A stretch of 47,156 nucleotides of DNA from Hyphomicrobiales bacterium. GTDB taxonomy: Bacteria > Pseudomonadota > Alphaproteobacteria > Rhizobiales > Xanthobacteraceae. Numbering within the stretch: the first letter of the stretch is position 1; each line of letters opens with the position of its first letter. The stretch lies in assembly GCA_021732625.1 (NCBI GenBank), contig JAKFUP010000022.1:1-47156 (forward strand). Direction: 5' to 3'. Below the pieces are notes generated by a model. That model searched no databases, had not been told where the DNA came from, and saw only the letters and a list, made by a program, of their open reading frames with translations. Both the position numbers and the translations under genes were made by a program. Positions 35,362-43,800 of this stretch are shown piece after piece.

Positions 35362-35442
35362 GGGCATGATCTTTTCCGAAAACCGGTACCATCCTCGGGT
35401 CGCATAAATGCGCCCGAGGACATGCTTTTCGGGATCATGCCC
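35362..35442. repeat. GGGCATGATC palindromic repeat with nested hairpin
   Basis: The outer arms are GGGCATGATC and GATCATGCCC. A nested CCTCGGGTCGCA / TGCGCCCGAGG hairpin replaces the TCCCGGATCAAGTCCGGGA one of other copies. It contains the stop of the DUF445 gene. The other 175 bases back to the hydrolase start show no gene. Confidence 0.85.
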
Positions 35443-36724
35443 ATCTGACCAGCACCTCGATTGTGTGCAGTGCAAGACCGGCCAGACCGCCGATCAAAGT
35501 GCCATTGAAGCGGATGTATTGCAGATCGCGGCCGACATTGATCTCGATCAGGGTGATGAGTTGCGCCATGTCCCAGCCCTTCACCTGATCGGCGATGAAG
35601 GTAGAGACACCACTCTTCTGGCTTGAGATGAAGCTGCGCAGCACGGCGACGACACCATTGTTGATCTCGCGGCGCAATTCCGCATCCGCAGCAAGCTGCG
35701 CACCCGCCTCCCTGAACATCTTCGATAGCTGACGCTCGAGCACATCGGTCTCGCCTTGCGCATTCCGCACGATAAATCCGCGAACATTGTCCCAGATCGT
35801 GCGCGAGAGAGAGGTGATTTCCGGGCGCGCCAGCAGATCGCGCTTCAGCAGATCGAGCCGCGTCGTATACGCCGGATCGCTTTCCAGCTTTTCGATGAAC
35901 GCCATCAGGATGCGATCGAACTCACCCCGGAACGGATGCTGCGGATCGGCGCGCACGTCATCGAAGAATGAGGTCGCCGAGGCCGCAATCTTCTTCAGGA
36001 GAAACTTGTCGGCGCGATAGAGCTTCAGCAGCGTCGGCAGTTCGGCGCGGATCTTCTCGCCGATCATCGCCATGGTTTCCGGCTCGCTGATCGAGCCATG
36101 AATGGCAACGAGCAAGTCGTCGAGCAGCGCGCGATGGCGGCCCTGCTCGATGAATCCACGCAACGCGCCAGCGGCGACAGGCGCAATATCGATGGCCTGG
36201 ATTTGCGACATGATGCGGCGAACGATGTAGGCTTTCAGCCCGGAATTCTCGGCAGCATCGAGCGCCTCCGGCAGCAGCCGCAACAAGAAGCGCGACAGAT
36301 CAACGCTGCGCTTGTCGTTCTGCAGCCAGTCGGCCACGAAGGAGGCGAAGTCTACCTCGCGGAGTTTGGCTTCCACCGGCGCCGCATCGAGAAAATGCTC
36401 CTCGATGAACTTGCCCAGCTTTTCCGCGATTCGCTGCTGATTGCTTTGAATGATCGCCGTGTGCGGGATCGGCAGGCCCATTGGCCGGCGGAACAGCGCC
36501 ACCACAGCGTACCAGTCGGCAAGACCGCCGATCGCAGCTGCTTCGGCGAACGCAGCGACGAAACCCCACGCCGGGTGGCGATCGCCCATCGCCTTGGCGA
36601 ACACGAGCAGCGCCAGGCACGCCACCAGCACCATGGTGGCAAGCGCTTTCACGCGGCGCAATTCGGCCGCGCGCGCAGCATCGCTGTCATCCAGGCTGAA
36701 CCCGGGACGGATCACATCGGCCAT
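35435..36724 (-). CDS. DUF445 family membrane protein (YjiN-like)
   Basis: The 429-residue protein has two N-terminal helices (about residues 29-45 and 52-76) with the family motif GGLADWYAVVALFRRPMGLPIPHTAII. A long helical soluble domain follows, with repeats of DUF445 type (KLGKFIEEHFLDAAPVEAKL), and a C-terminal helix (GTLIGGLAGLALHTIEVLV). Function is unknown across bacteria. The stop codon is provided by the adjacent palindromic repeat. It lies downstream of the phasin gene on the same strand but is separated by a terminator. Confidence 0.88.
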   Translation of the reverse strand: MADVIRPGFSLDDSDAARAAELRRVKALATMVLVACLALLVFAKAMGDRHPAWGFVAAFAEAAAIGGLADWYAVVALFRRPMGLPIPHTAIIQSNQQRIAEKLGKFIEEHFLDAAPVEAKLREVDFASFVADWLQNDKRSVDLSRFLLRLLPEALDAAENSGLKAYIVRRIMSQIQAIDIAPVAAGALRGFIEQGRHRALLDDLLVAIHGSISEPETMAMIGEKIRAELPTLLKLYRADKFLLKKIAASATSFFDDVRADPQHPFRGEFDRILMAFIEKLESDPAYTTRLDLLKRDLLARPEITSLSRTIWDNVRGFIVRNAQGETDVLERQLSKMFREAGAQLAADAELRREINNGVVAVLRSFISSQKSGVSTFIADQVKGWDMAQLITLIEINVGRDLQYIRFNGTLIGGLAGLALHTIEVLVRWA

Positions 36725-36810
36725 TGGCTATTCCGGCGGCATTCCCGCGATAACGATCGAGACGGGTCATCCGTTGCAGTATCGCTGCAAACAGACGTCC
36801 GACAAGACGA

Positions 36811-36832
36811 AGGCCCGCACAGGGGCGGGCCT
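36811..36832 (-). terminator. Terminator hairpin after the phasin gene
   Basis: On the minus strand AGGCCCGC and GCGGGCCT form an 8-bp stem around a short loop, 29 bases after the phasin stop. The following bases TTCGTCTTG are only moderately T-rich. Confidence 0.65.
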
Positions 36833-36861
36833 CCGAAATCAGTTATGCTGGATCAGGTCGC

Positions 36862-37350
36862 TTATGCAGCCTTCTGCGTGGCGTAGGACGCAACCTTCGA
36901 CAGGTTTTCCTGCGCGGTCTTCGCACCGTCGGTCAGAGCCTTGCCGACGTACTCGGTCGTCGCCTTGGCGCGGCCGATCACGATGTCGCTCTGGGCGCGG
37001 ACCAGATCGCTCTGGATCTGGAAGGCTTCGCTCAGCGACTTGGCCGAGGCGAGCTTGTCGATGCCGCTGAAGAAGGCTTCGACGTCCTGATAGATCGCCT
37101 GCTGGATGTTGCGGGAGATCTTCGCGGTCTCGGTGACCGAACCGGCAACGGCGGTCTCGACAGTCGCGGTGAGCTTCTCGGCACCGGCGTGAACGTCGGC
37201 AGCGCGGTCCTTGGCAGTGCCGGCCACACGCTTCACGAAGTCACGAGCAGCCTCGGGCACTTCCATGTTCTGGAAGTTCTTGAGCGCGTCGGTGACGGGG
37301 GCGAAAGCGCCCTTCACGGTGTCGAACATCGAATTGGTGTTGGCGGTCAT
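36862..37350 (-). CDS. Phasin family protein (PHA granule surface)
   Basis: The 162-residue, almost wholly helical amphipathic protein has features of alphaproteobacterial phasins (phasin_2). These include FDTVKGAFAPVTDALKNFQN at the start, AIYQDVEAFFSGIDKLASAKSL, SEAFQIQSDLVRAQSD, and a C-terminal Ala/Lys-rich helix. Phasins coat polyhydroxyalkanoate granules. A GGAGAG ribosome site precedes the ATG. It has its own promoter (37416-37444) and terminator. The PHA synthase operon lies directly upstream on the same strand. Confidence 0.9.
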   Translation of the reverse strand: MTANTNSMFDTVKGAFAPVTDALKNFQNMEVPEAARDFVKRVAGTAKDRAADVHAGAEKLTATVETAVAGSVTETAKISRNIQQAIYQDVEAFFSGIDKLASAKSLSEAFQIQSDLVRAQSDIVIGRAKATTEYVGKALTDGAKTAQENLSKVASYATQKAA

Positions 37351-37415
37351 GGGGTCTCTCCATCCTCGGGGTTTGAGCTATGGCTCGCCCCGTCCGTTTG
37401 GCCCGGGGTGAGGGA

Positions 37416-37444
37416 TATATAGACCACCCTATGGTGCGTTGCAA
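37416..37444 (-). promoter_or_regulatory. Phasin promoter overlapped by a TGCAATATG/CATATTGCA palindrome
   Basis: On the minus strand a -35 box TTGCAA (37439-37444), a 17-base spacer and a -10 box TATATA (37416-37421) lie about 70 bases before the start codon. The -35 box overlaps TGCGTTGCA (37435-37443) and a perfect 18-bp palindrome (37440-37457). PhaR-type repressors of phasin genes bind TGC/GCA-rich sites, so this is a likely PhaR operator. Confidence 0.7.
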
Positions 37445-37480
37445 TATGCATATTGCAGTGCGATATCACGAATTCGTGAT
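37440..37480. promoter_or_regulatory. Two adjacent perfect palindromes upstream of the phasin promoter
   Basis: TGCAATATGCATATTGCA (37440-37457) and ATCACGAATTCGTGAT (37465-37480) are separated by seven bases. The first abuts the -35 box. The second could bind another factor. A perfect 11-bp tandem AATCGATCAAG twice (37540-37561) lies further upstream. Confidence 0.6.
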
Positions 37481-37570
37481 CGATTAAAAGGCAGTCAGAT
37501 TGATCATCCGGCCAGCAACCGCATGAAATCAGGAGCCCAAATCGATCAAGAATCGATCAAGACAAGCCTC

Positions 37571-38170
37571 TCAAGAACCAACCGCCTCCGGCAGCCCATA
37601 GGCTTCCATCTGGGCGCGGAACTGCGCCACGTTGTGGCCGAGCACGACGATATCGTGGGTCGTCCCGGTGAGATCGCGCACGTGATCGCGCAGCAGCGCT
37701 TCGCCCTTGAAACCGAGGCCCTCGAAAATGGCGATGGCGCCGGTCTGGTCCACTGTCATCTGCACCACAAGCTTCTCGAGCCCGATCACCAGCGCCAGCG
37801 CGAAGGTCTCGTTCGACAGCGCCCGGCCGACGCCCTGCCCGCGCACATCCGCCGAGATCACCATGCGGATTTCACCGACATGGGGCGACCACGACAGCGC
37901 ATCGCGCACGATCGTGCCGCAGCCGACGACAGTGCCGTTCTTGACCGCCAGCAGACTGACGATGGTGCCGCGGTCGATTTCCTTCACCCAGGCGGAGAGC
38001 ACCTTGGGTTCGCTGATGTTGCGCGGAAGAAACAGCAGATCGTGCACCGGCAGCTTGCGGGCAAACGCCAGCACCGCACTTTCGTCGGCCGGGGTCATGT
38101 GGCGGAATTCGATCTCGCCGCCGTCGGTCATCACCTTGCGCGGATAGGTTCGCAGTTCGGTCAGGGTCAT
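37571..38170 (-). CDS. GNAT family N-acetyltransferase in the PHA operon
   Basis: The 199-residue protein has a GNAT fold. It has an N-terminal FRHMTPADESAVLAFARKLP segment, the central GTVVGCGTIV strand, the acetyl-CoA motif VISADVRGQGVGRAL, and the late FEGLGFKGEALLRDHVRD. The ATG at 38170 overlaps the phaC stop by 4 bases (ATGA), a strong sign of co-translation with the PHA synthase. Its substrate is unknown; it could modify the synthase or be an acyl-CoA-linked sensor, which is inference. Confidence 0.82.
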   Translation of the reverse strand: MTLTELRTYPRKVMTDGGEIEFRHMTPADESAVLAFARKLPVHDLLFLPRNISEPKVLSAWVKEIDRGTIVSLLAVKNGTVVGCGTIVRDALSWSPHVGEIRMVISADVRGQGVGRALSNETFALALVIGLEKLVVQMTVDQTGAIAIFEGLGFKGEALLRDHVRDLTGTTHDIVVLGHNVAQFRAQMEAYGLPEAVGS

Positions 38171-39261
38171 ATGGATCGCTCGCTTAGCCATGAATCGAGT
38201 TTGGGCCACAGCCGTTTGACGGCATTCGCTCCGGCGACCAGGCTGACATGGCCGCCCTTGAGCATGACCTCCTGCTTGTCTTCCGACGCCACCGTTTCGA
38301 TCAGCGGCTTCGCTGCCTCATAGGGCACGATGTGATCGTGTTCGGCGACGGCGTGCAGGATCGGCACCTTGATCTTGGAGATATCCGCCAACCGGCCGCC
38401 AACCGACATGGTTTGATTGTAGATCTTGTTGTCCCACATCAGATCCTTGGTGGTCTGGCGGAAATACTCACCCGCAAGCGGCAGCGTATCGGCGGCCCAG
38501 CGGTCGAACATACGATACGATTTCACATACTCGTCGTTCCAGATGTTTTCCCACAACTGCACCTGGCTGACGGCGCGCGACGCCGGCCGCAGCATCTCGA
38601 ACGACGAGAAGATCATTTCAGGCGGCACGTTTCCGATCGAATCGACCAGTTTGTCGACATCAAAATAACGCCGGTCGGAGAAGTTCTGGAACAGCGTCAT
38701 GCCGCGAAAATCGATCGGCGTGGTGAAGCAGATCAGATTCTTCATCGGGCCGTCGAGATGGGTCGAGGCATAGAGCAGCGACAGCACGCCGCCGAAACAA
38801 TAGCCGATGACGCTGACATCATCGACGCCGGAATCGCGCTGCACCTCGCGCACGCATTGCGGAATGAAGTCGAGAACGTAGTCCTCCATCCGCAGGCTCT
38901 TCTCCTCGGCGCGCGGCGCGGTCCAGTCGAGCATGTAGACATCGAAGCCGCGCTTGAGCAGGAATTCGATGAAGCTCATCCCCGGCACCATATCGAGGAT
39001 GTAGCCGCGATTGGTGGTTGCCATCACGATCAGAACCGGCACGCGGTAGATTTCGTCGGCCAGCGGACGGTAGTGATAAAGCTGCATGGTGCCGCGCGAC
39101 AGCAGCACATCCTTCGGCGTCGAGCCGAGCACAGGCGCCGACGAGGCGATGTATTCGACGCCCTTGATGCTGCGCTGGATCGCGCGCTGGACTTCGGTCT
39201 GGATACGATCGGAGACCGCGGTCATGTTGTCGCGCGGCTGTGACTGCGGTGCGGCGCTCAT
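38167..39261 (-). CDS. phaC: Poly(3-hydroxyalkanoate) synthase, class III PhaC type
   Basis: The 364-residue polymerase is the length of class III/IV PhaC (about 40 kDa) rather than class I (about 600 residues). The catalytic triad is readable: Cys155 in the lipase-like box GYCFGG, Asp309 in AEHDHIVP and His338 in KGGHVSLV. DWTAPRAEEKSLRMEDYV is also class III-like. It polymerises (R)-3-hydroxyacyl-CoA. Class III enzymes need a PhaE partner; the gene overlapping its start encodes a short PhaE-like protein. Confidence 0.9.
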   Translation of the reverse strand: MSAAPQSQPRDNMTAVSDRIQTEVQRAIQRSIKGVEYIASSAPVLGSTPKDVLLSRGTMQLYHYRPLADEIYRVPVLIVMATTNRGYILDMVPGMSFIEFLLKRGFDVYMLDWTAPRAEEKSLRMEDYVLDFIPQCVREVQRDSGVDDVSVIGYCFGGVLSLLYASTHLDGPMKNLICFTTPIDFRGMTLFQNFSDRRYFDVDKLVDSIGNVPPEMIFSSFEMLRPASRAVSQVQLWENIWNDEYVKSYRMFDRWAADTLPLAGEYFRQTTKDLMWDNKIYNQTMSVGGRLADISKIKVPILHAVAEHDHIVPYEAAKPLIETVASEDKQEVMLKGGHVSLVAGANAVKRLWPKLDSWLSERSI

Positions 39262-39644
39262 GTCTGCCCTCCTCTACCGGCCGCCGACGGCGGCAGACGG
39301 GTGCGCGGCGGCTTCGGTGCGCCACCAGCCTGCTCTGCGGCGGCATCGGCGTGAACGCGATTGAGCAGCGCCTTGATCTCGTGAAGCTGGCTTTCTATGG
39401 TCTGCAGCCGCTCGCCCATGCTCATCATCTGGGCGCGGCTCGGCAGGTTCATGCCGGTGAGATATTTTTCCATGGCGTCGCCGAACGCCTTGCTCGCGCC
39501 GGCCGACGCGCCGGTCATTTGGCCCATGGTGCGGCTGAATTCCTGCGACCCCATGGCCTGGTTGGCAAAGGAGTTGACCCCCTTTTCCATCTCGCCAAGG
39601 AAGGTATGCCATACCTCCATCGGGTCCTTGCCCTTGTCAGACAT
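39258..39644 (-). CDS. Short PhaE-like subunit of PHA synthase
   Basis: The 128-residue helical protein has a C-terminal part YLTGMNLPSRAQMMSMGERL followed by QTIESQLHEIKALL. This resembles the conserved end of PhaE/PhaR subunits: a Leu-Pro-Ser/Thr-Arg motif followed by a heptad helix. The canonical PhaE is about 350 residues and PhaR about 200, so this would be a minimal form. It is first in the operon; its stop overlaps the phaC ATG by 4 bases. GGGAGG precedes the start at 39644. The C-terminal tail is Pro/Arg-rich and disordered. A phasin-like role is the alternative. Confidence 0.7.
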   Translation of the reverse strand: MSDKGKDPMEVWHTFLGEMEKGVNSFANQAMGSQEFSRTMGQMTGASAGASKAFGDAMEKYLTGMNLPSRAQMMSMGERLQTIESQLHEIKALLNRVHADAAAEQAGGAPKPPRTRLPPSAAGRGGQT

Positions 39645-39796
39645 TCCGTATCCCTCCCGCCATACTCCCGGCTGCAAGCGCGCGACGCCTCGCTTTTATT
39701 TTCTTGCCATTCCATACTGTTGCGGAAGGGCGGTCAACACGGCGGAGGGCTTAACGCTAACGCCGCTGTCAGCTCAAACCCGAGGAAAACGCTGAA

Positions 39797-40714
39797 ATGT
39801 CCGTACTCCATCAGCCGCCGCAGATGGCGCGCAGCAACGGCATCGAACTTTGCTACGATATTTTCGGCGCACCGGATGGCGAACCAATTGTGCTCATCAT
39901 GGGCCTGGCTGCGCAGATGGTGATGTGGGACGACGAATTCTGCTCGGAGCTGGCATCGCGCGGTTTTCGCGTCATACGTTTCGACAACCGCGACATCGGC
40001 AAATCGACGAAGCTGTCGGGCGGATCGCGTATCACGGTGATGGATTTGCTCAAGCTGCGCATCTTCAAGATCGCACCGGAGTCAGTTTACAAGCTGCGCG
40101 ACATGGCCGCCGATGTAGTCGGCTTGCTGGATGCGCTTGGCATCAAGTCGGCGCATGTCGTCGGCGCATCGATGGGCGGCATGATCGCCCAGGAGATGGC
40201 GCTCAGTTTCCCGCAGCGGGTTCGTACCCTGACTTCAATCATGTCATCGACCGGTAACTTGAAGCTGCCGCAGCCGACCCGCGAAGCATCGGCCGCGTTG
40301 CTGGCGCCGCCACCGAAGACAAAGGACGAATACATCGCGCGGTTCGCGCAGACCTGGAAAATCCTGCGGCAAGGCTCGTTTCCGCAGGATGAGGCGAAAG
40401 ACCTGTTGCGCGCCGAGTTGAACTATTCGCGCGGACTCAACCCGCCGGGCGTGATGCGGCAACTGCGCGCGATCCTCGCCTCCGGCAGCCGCAAGGAAAG
40501 ACTAGCCTCGCTGCAAACGCCGACGCTGGTGATCCACGGCACGGTCGATCCGCTGGTGCGGCCGGCGGCAGGTTATGACACCGCGCACTCGATTCCCGGC
40601 GCGAAGCTCGTGATGATCGAGGGCATGGGACACGCCCTGCCGATCCCGATGTGGCCGCAGATTATCGGCGCGATCGCCGAACACGCCAGGGGCGCGACAA
40701 AGGCGGCGGCTTAA
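39797..40714 (+). CDS. Alpha/beta hydrolase
   Basis: The 305-residue hydrolase has the oxyanion segment IVLIMGLAAQMVMWDDEF and RFDNRDIGKST. The nucleophile Ser125 is in GASMGG. The acid Asp is in VIHGTVDPLV and the His in EGMGHALP. It belongs to the large AB_hydrolase_1 family, with similarity to aclacinomycin methylesterase-like enzymes; substrate unknown. It is divergent from the PHA operon by 152 bases and converges on the CYP102 gene. Confidence 0.85.
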   Translation: MSVLHQPPQMARSNGIELCYDIFGAPDGEPIVLIMGLAAQMVMWDDEFCSELASRGFRVIRFDNRDIGKSTKLSGGSRITVMDLLKLRIFKIAPESVYKLRDMAADVVGLLDALGIKSAHVVGASMGGMIAQEMALSFPQRVRTLTSIMSSTGNLKLPQPTREASAALLAPPPKTKDEYIARFAQTWKILRQGSFPQDEAKDLLRAELNYSRGLNPPGVMRQLRAILASGSRKERLASLQTPTLVIHGTVDPLVRPAAGYDTAHSIPGAKLVMIEGMGHALPIPMWPQIIGAIAEHARGATKAAA

Positions 40715-40723
40715 CATGTGATG

Positions 40724-40807
40724 GTCGTCCTCGCGAACGCGAGGACCCATACGCTGTGACATATTGATAGCTCACCGAGTATGGGTCCCTGCTTTCGCAG
40801 GGACGAC
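40724..40807. repeat. GTCGTCC-type palindromic repeat at a convergent junction
   Basis: GTCGTCCTCGCGAACGCGAGGAC with ACCCATAC at the left mates with GTATGGGTCCCTG and GCAGGGACGAC at the right. It is compact, with 27 bases between the arms, and probably terminates both the hydrolase and the fadD-CYP102 transcript. Confidence 0.85.
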
Positions 40808-40816
40808 AGATCGGAA

Positions 40817-43800
40817 TTAGCCCCCCGCCCAGACGTCGAGCACATAGCGGCTCTGCGTGCCCATGTCGTCGATCCAGCGCGCGGCGGCATCTTCGTTGGC
40901 GCCGGTTTTCTCGCGATAGATCGACATCAGCGCGGCCTTCACGTCCGGCTCCATCTTCGAGCCGTCGCCGCAGACATAAACAATGCCGCCGGCATCGAGC
41001 AGGCTCCAGACCCGATCTTTCTGCGCCATAATCAGGTTTTGTACGTAGGTCTTGGGTTCACTCGCACGTGAAAACGCGACGTGCAGTTCAGTCACGTTGT
41101 TTGCCGCAAATCCCTTCAGCTCGCTGGCGTAAAGATAATCCTGCTCCGGATGACGGCAGCCGAAAAATAACATCGACGGACCGAGCGTCGCGCCGTTTGC
41201 TTTCTGGACCGCGCGCTCCTGAAGGAAGCCGCGGAACGGAGCAAGGCCCGTACCCGGGCCGACCATGATGATCGGCACCGACGCATTGTCGGGCAGACGG
41301 AAGCCAGCCTTGGTCTCGCGCACGGTGGCATGGACGATGTCGCCCGAATGGCGGCTTGCCAGATAGTTCGACGACACGCCACGATAGATGCCATTGCCCG
41401 CATACGACGGCCCTTCGACCACGCCGACGGTCACCGTGCAGCGGTTCGCACCGAGAGACGACGGCGACGACGAGATCGAATAGTAACGCGGCGACAGCAG
41501 CGACAGCATTTCCAGATAGGAATGGAACGGCAGTTCGCAGGCCGGAAACTCTTCCAATAGATTAAAGACCGATTTGCGCTTGCCAAGAATGTCGGCACGA
41601 TAGCGCTCCGACGATTCACCGTCATCGCCGACATAGGCCAGCAGCTTCGGCTTGGTCATCGGGCAGCGCGTGTGCTCCGACATGATCTGGATCTGCTTGC
41701 GGGTGGCGACCTGCTGCAATTCCACGAACTCGGTCAACAGACGTCCAACCGAGACCGCATTGCCGACCGGCAATTGCGCGCGGCGGCCCTCGGGCACCTC
41801 CAGCTTGACCTGATCCGCCGGCAGAAAACCGAAACGCCGCGCGACCCGATCGACCAGACCCGGATCGTTGCGCGGCGTGACGCTCAGGTGATCGCCGACA
41901 CGATAGGTCAGATTGTCGGGCAGTTGCACCTCGATATGCCGCGTCGAGCGATCCGACGCATTGGCGCCGTTGTGGTTCTGCAATTCCTCGTTGACCGTTA
42001 CCTTCATTGGCACCGCGCCACCGAGCGCGGCCATCGATACGGTCACGGTCGGCGCGACCGGCTCGACGCGATAGAGCGGCTCGTCGTCGGCGCTGCGGGA
42101 GAAATCCCCGGAGATGCCGAATTCCTTGACCGCAATAGGGCCAGCCTTGGCGAACCATTTGTCGAACTGGCTTTCGAGATCGTCGCGGGCATCGCCCTCG
42201 CCGCGCTCGAATACTTTCGTCGCACCATGAGACGCGAGCTTCTCGTCGAGCATGCGCGGGATCGACTGATACGTCGCGTTCCAGTCACTGTTGCCGCAGC
42301 CGAACACTGCGTACTTCACATTCGCCAGCGAATCCTTCGGCAAGTCGCCGCTGATCCAGTTGACGAACTGCGTCGCGTTGTCGGGTGCTGCGCCGTTATA
42401 AGACGCGCAGAAGATCATGACGCCGCCGTCGGTCGGCAGGTGACCGGCATATTCGTCGAGCGGCGCGAGCTTGGTTGCGAAGCCGTTGATCTCGGCCAAA
42501 TCCGCCACGCGCGTTGCAAGCTCCTCGGCCGTGCCGAGATTCGATCCGTAGAGCACCAGCAGCGGCGTGTTGTGGCCGGCGCGGGCACGCGACACGGCGG
42601 GCGTCCCGGCGGCGGCGGTCGAAGCGGCAACCGCCTGACCCGGAACGATGGTACGGTCGCGGTCGGTGCGCGGACGCACCTTGATCTTGAAGCCGTCCGG
42701 CTTGATCGTCAGCGTCTCTTTCAGATGCATCTGATAGCGCTCGTGATCGATCAGCTTGAAGCGCTGCAGGATCATGCCGAGCGCCAGCGCTGCTTCATGC
42801 ATCGCGAATCCGCGGCCGATGCAGGCACGCTGGCCGTTGCCGAACGGTTTCCACGCATTGTGCGGGCGCTTGGTTTCGGCTTCGCGGCTGAAATTCTCCG
42901 GATTGAACACATCCGGGTTCGGACCCCACACCGACTTGTCGCGGTGAAGCGCCATCACCAGGATCGTGATGAACGTACCTTTCTTCAGCGCATACTTGCC
43001 GCCGATCACCTCGTCCTTGATCGGCGAAATGCCGTAGGCCGGCGCCGGCGGCCACATCCGCAACGTCTCTTTGAGAATCTTGGTAATGTAATTGAGCTGC
43101 GTGACCTGCTGATAGGTCGGCTTGGCATCGACATTGGCGCCCAGCACACGATCGACTTCCTCATACGCCTTCTTCAACACTTCGGGGTGCTTCAGCATGG
43201 CGTAGATCGCGCAGGACAACAGGCCGCTGGTGGTCTCGTGACCGGCGATCAGGAAGGTGTTGATCTGGTAACGGATGTTGATGTCGTCGAGTTGCTCGCC
43301 GGTGGCCTTGTCGACGCCGCTCAACATCGCGTTGAGCATGTCCTTCTTGCCTTCGGCGGCCTCACCGGCCTTGCGCCGCTCGACGATGATCTCGTCGACC
43401 ATCTTGTTCATGAAGGCGACGTCCTCGCCCATGGTCGCGCGACGTTTGCCCATCCAGAGATTTTCGAGCGGCAGCCCGCGCGTCATCATGATGGTTTCGA
43501 GCGAGCGAACCAGCGACTCGACGAACGGATGATAGTCGCGGCGATAGAATGAGTTGAAACGATAATCGAAACCGCAAAGCCCGATGGTGTCGAGCGTCAG
43601 GGCCGTCATGTCGTGGACGACATCGATTTCGTCGTCGGCATTGAGCCGGCTCCACTTGCTGACGAGCTGCTCGGCAATGTCCACCATGTTCGGGTGATAC
43701 GACTGCATCGCCCGGCCGCCGAACGGCTGCAACAGGATGTTATGCGCCTTGCTCCAGTTCGGCTCTTTCGTGTCCGCCGTAAACAGGCCATCGCCGCCCA

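Noticed and set aside
41672-43552. 626-codon open frame on the plus strand opposite CYP102
   Set aside because: It lies wholly antisense to an unambiguous P450-reductase gene and shows shadow composition with no recognisable domain.
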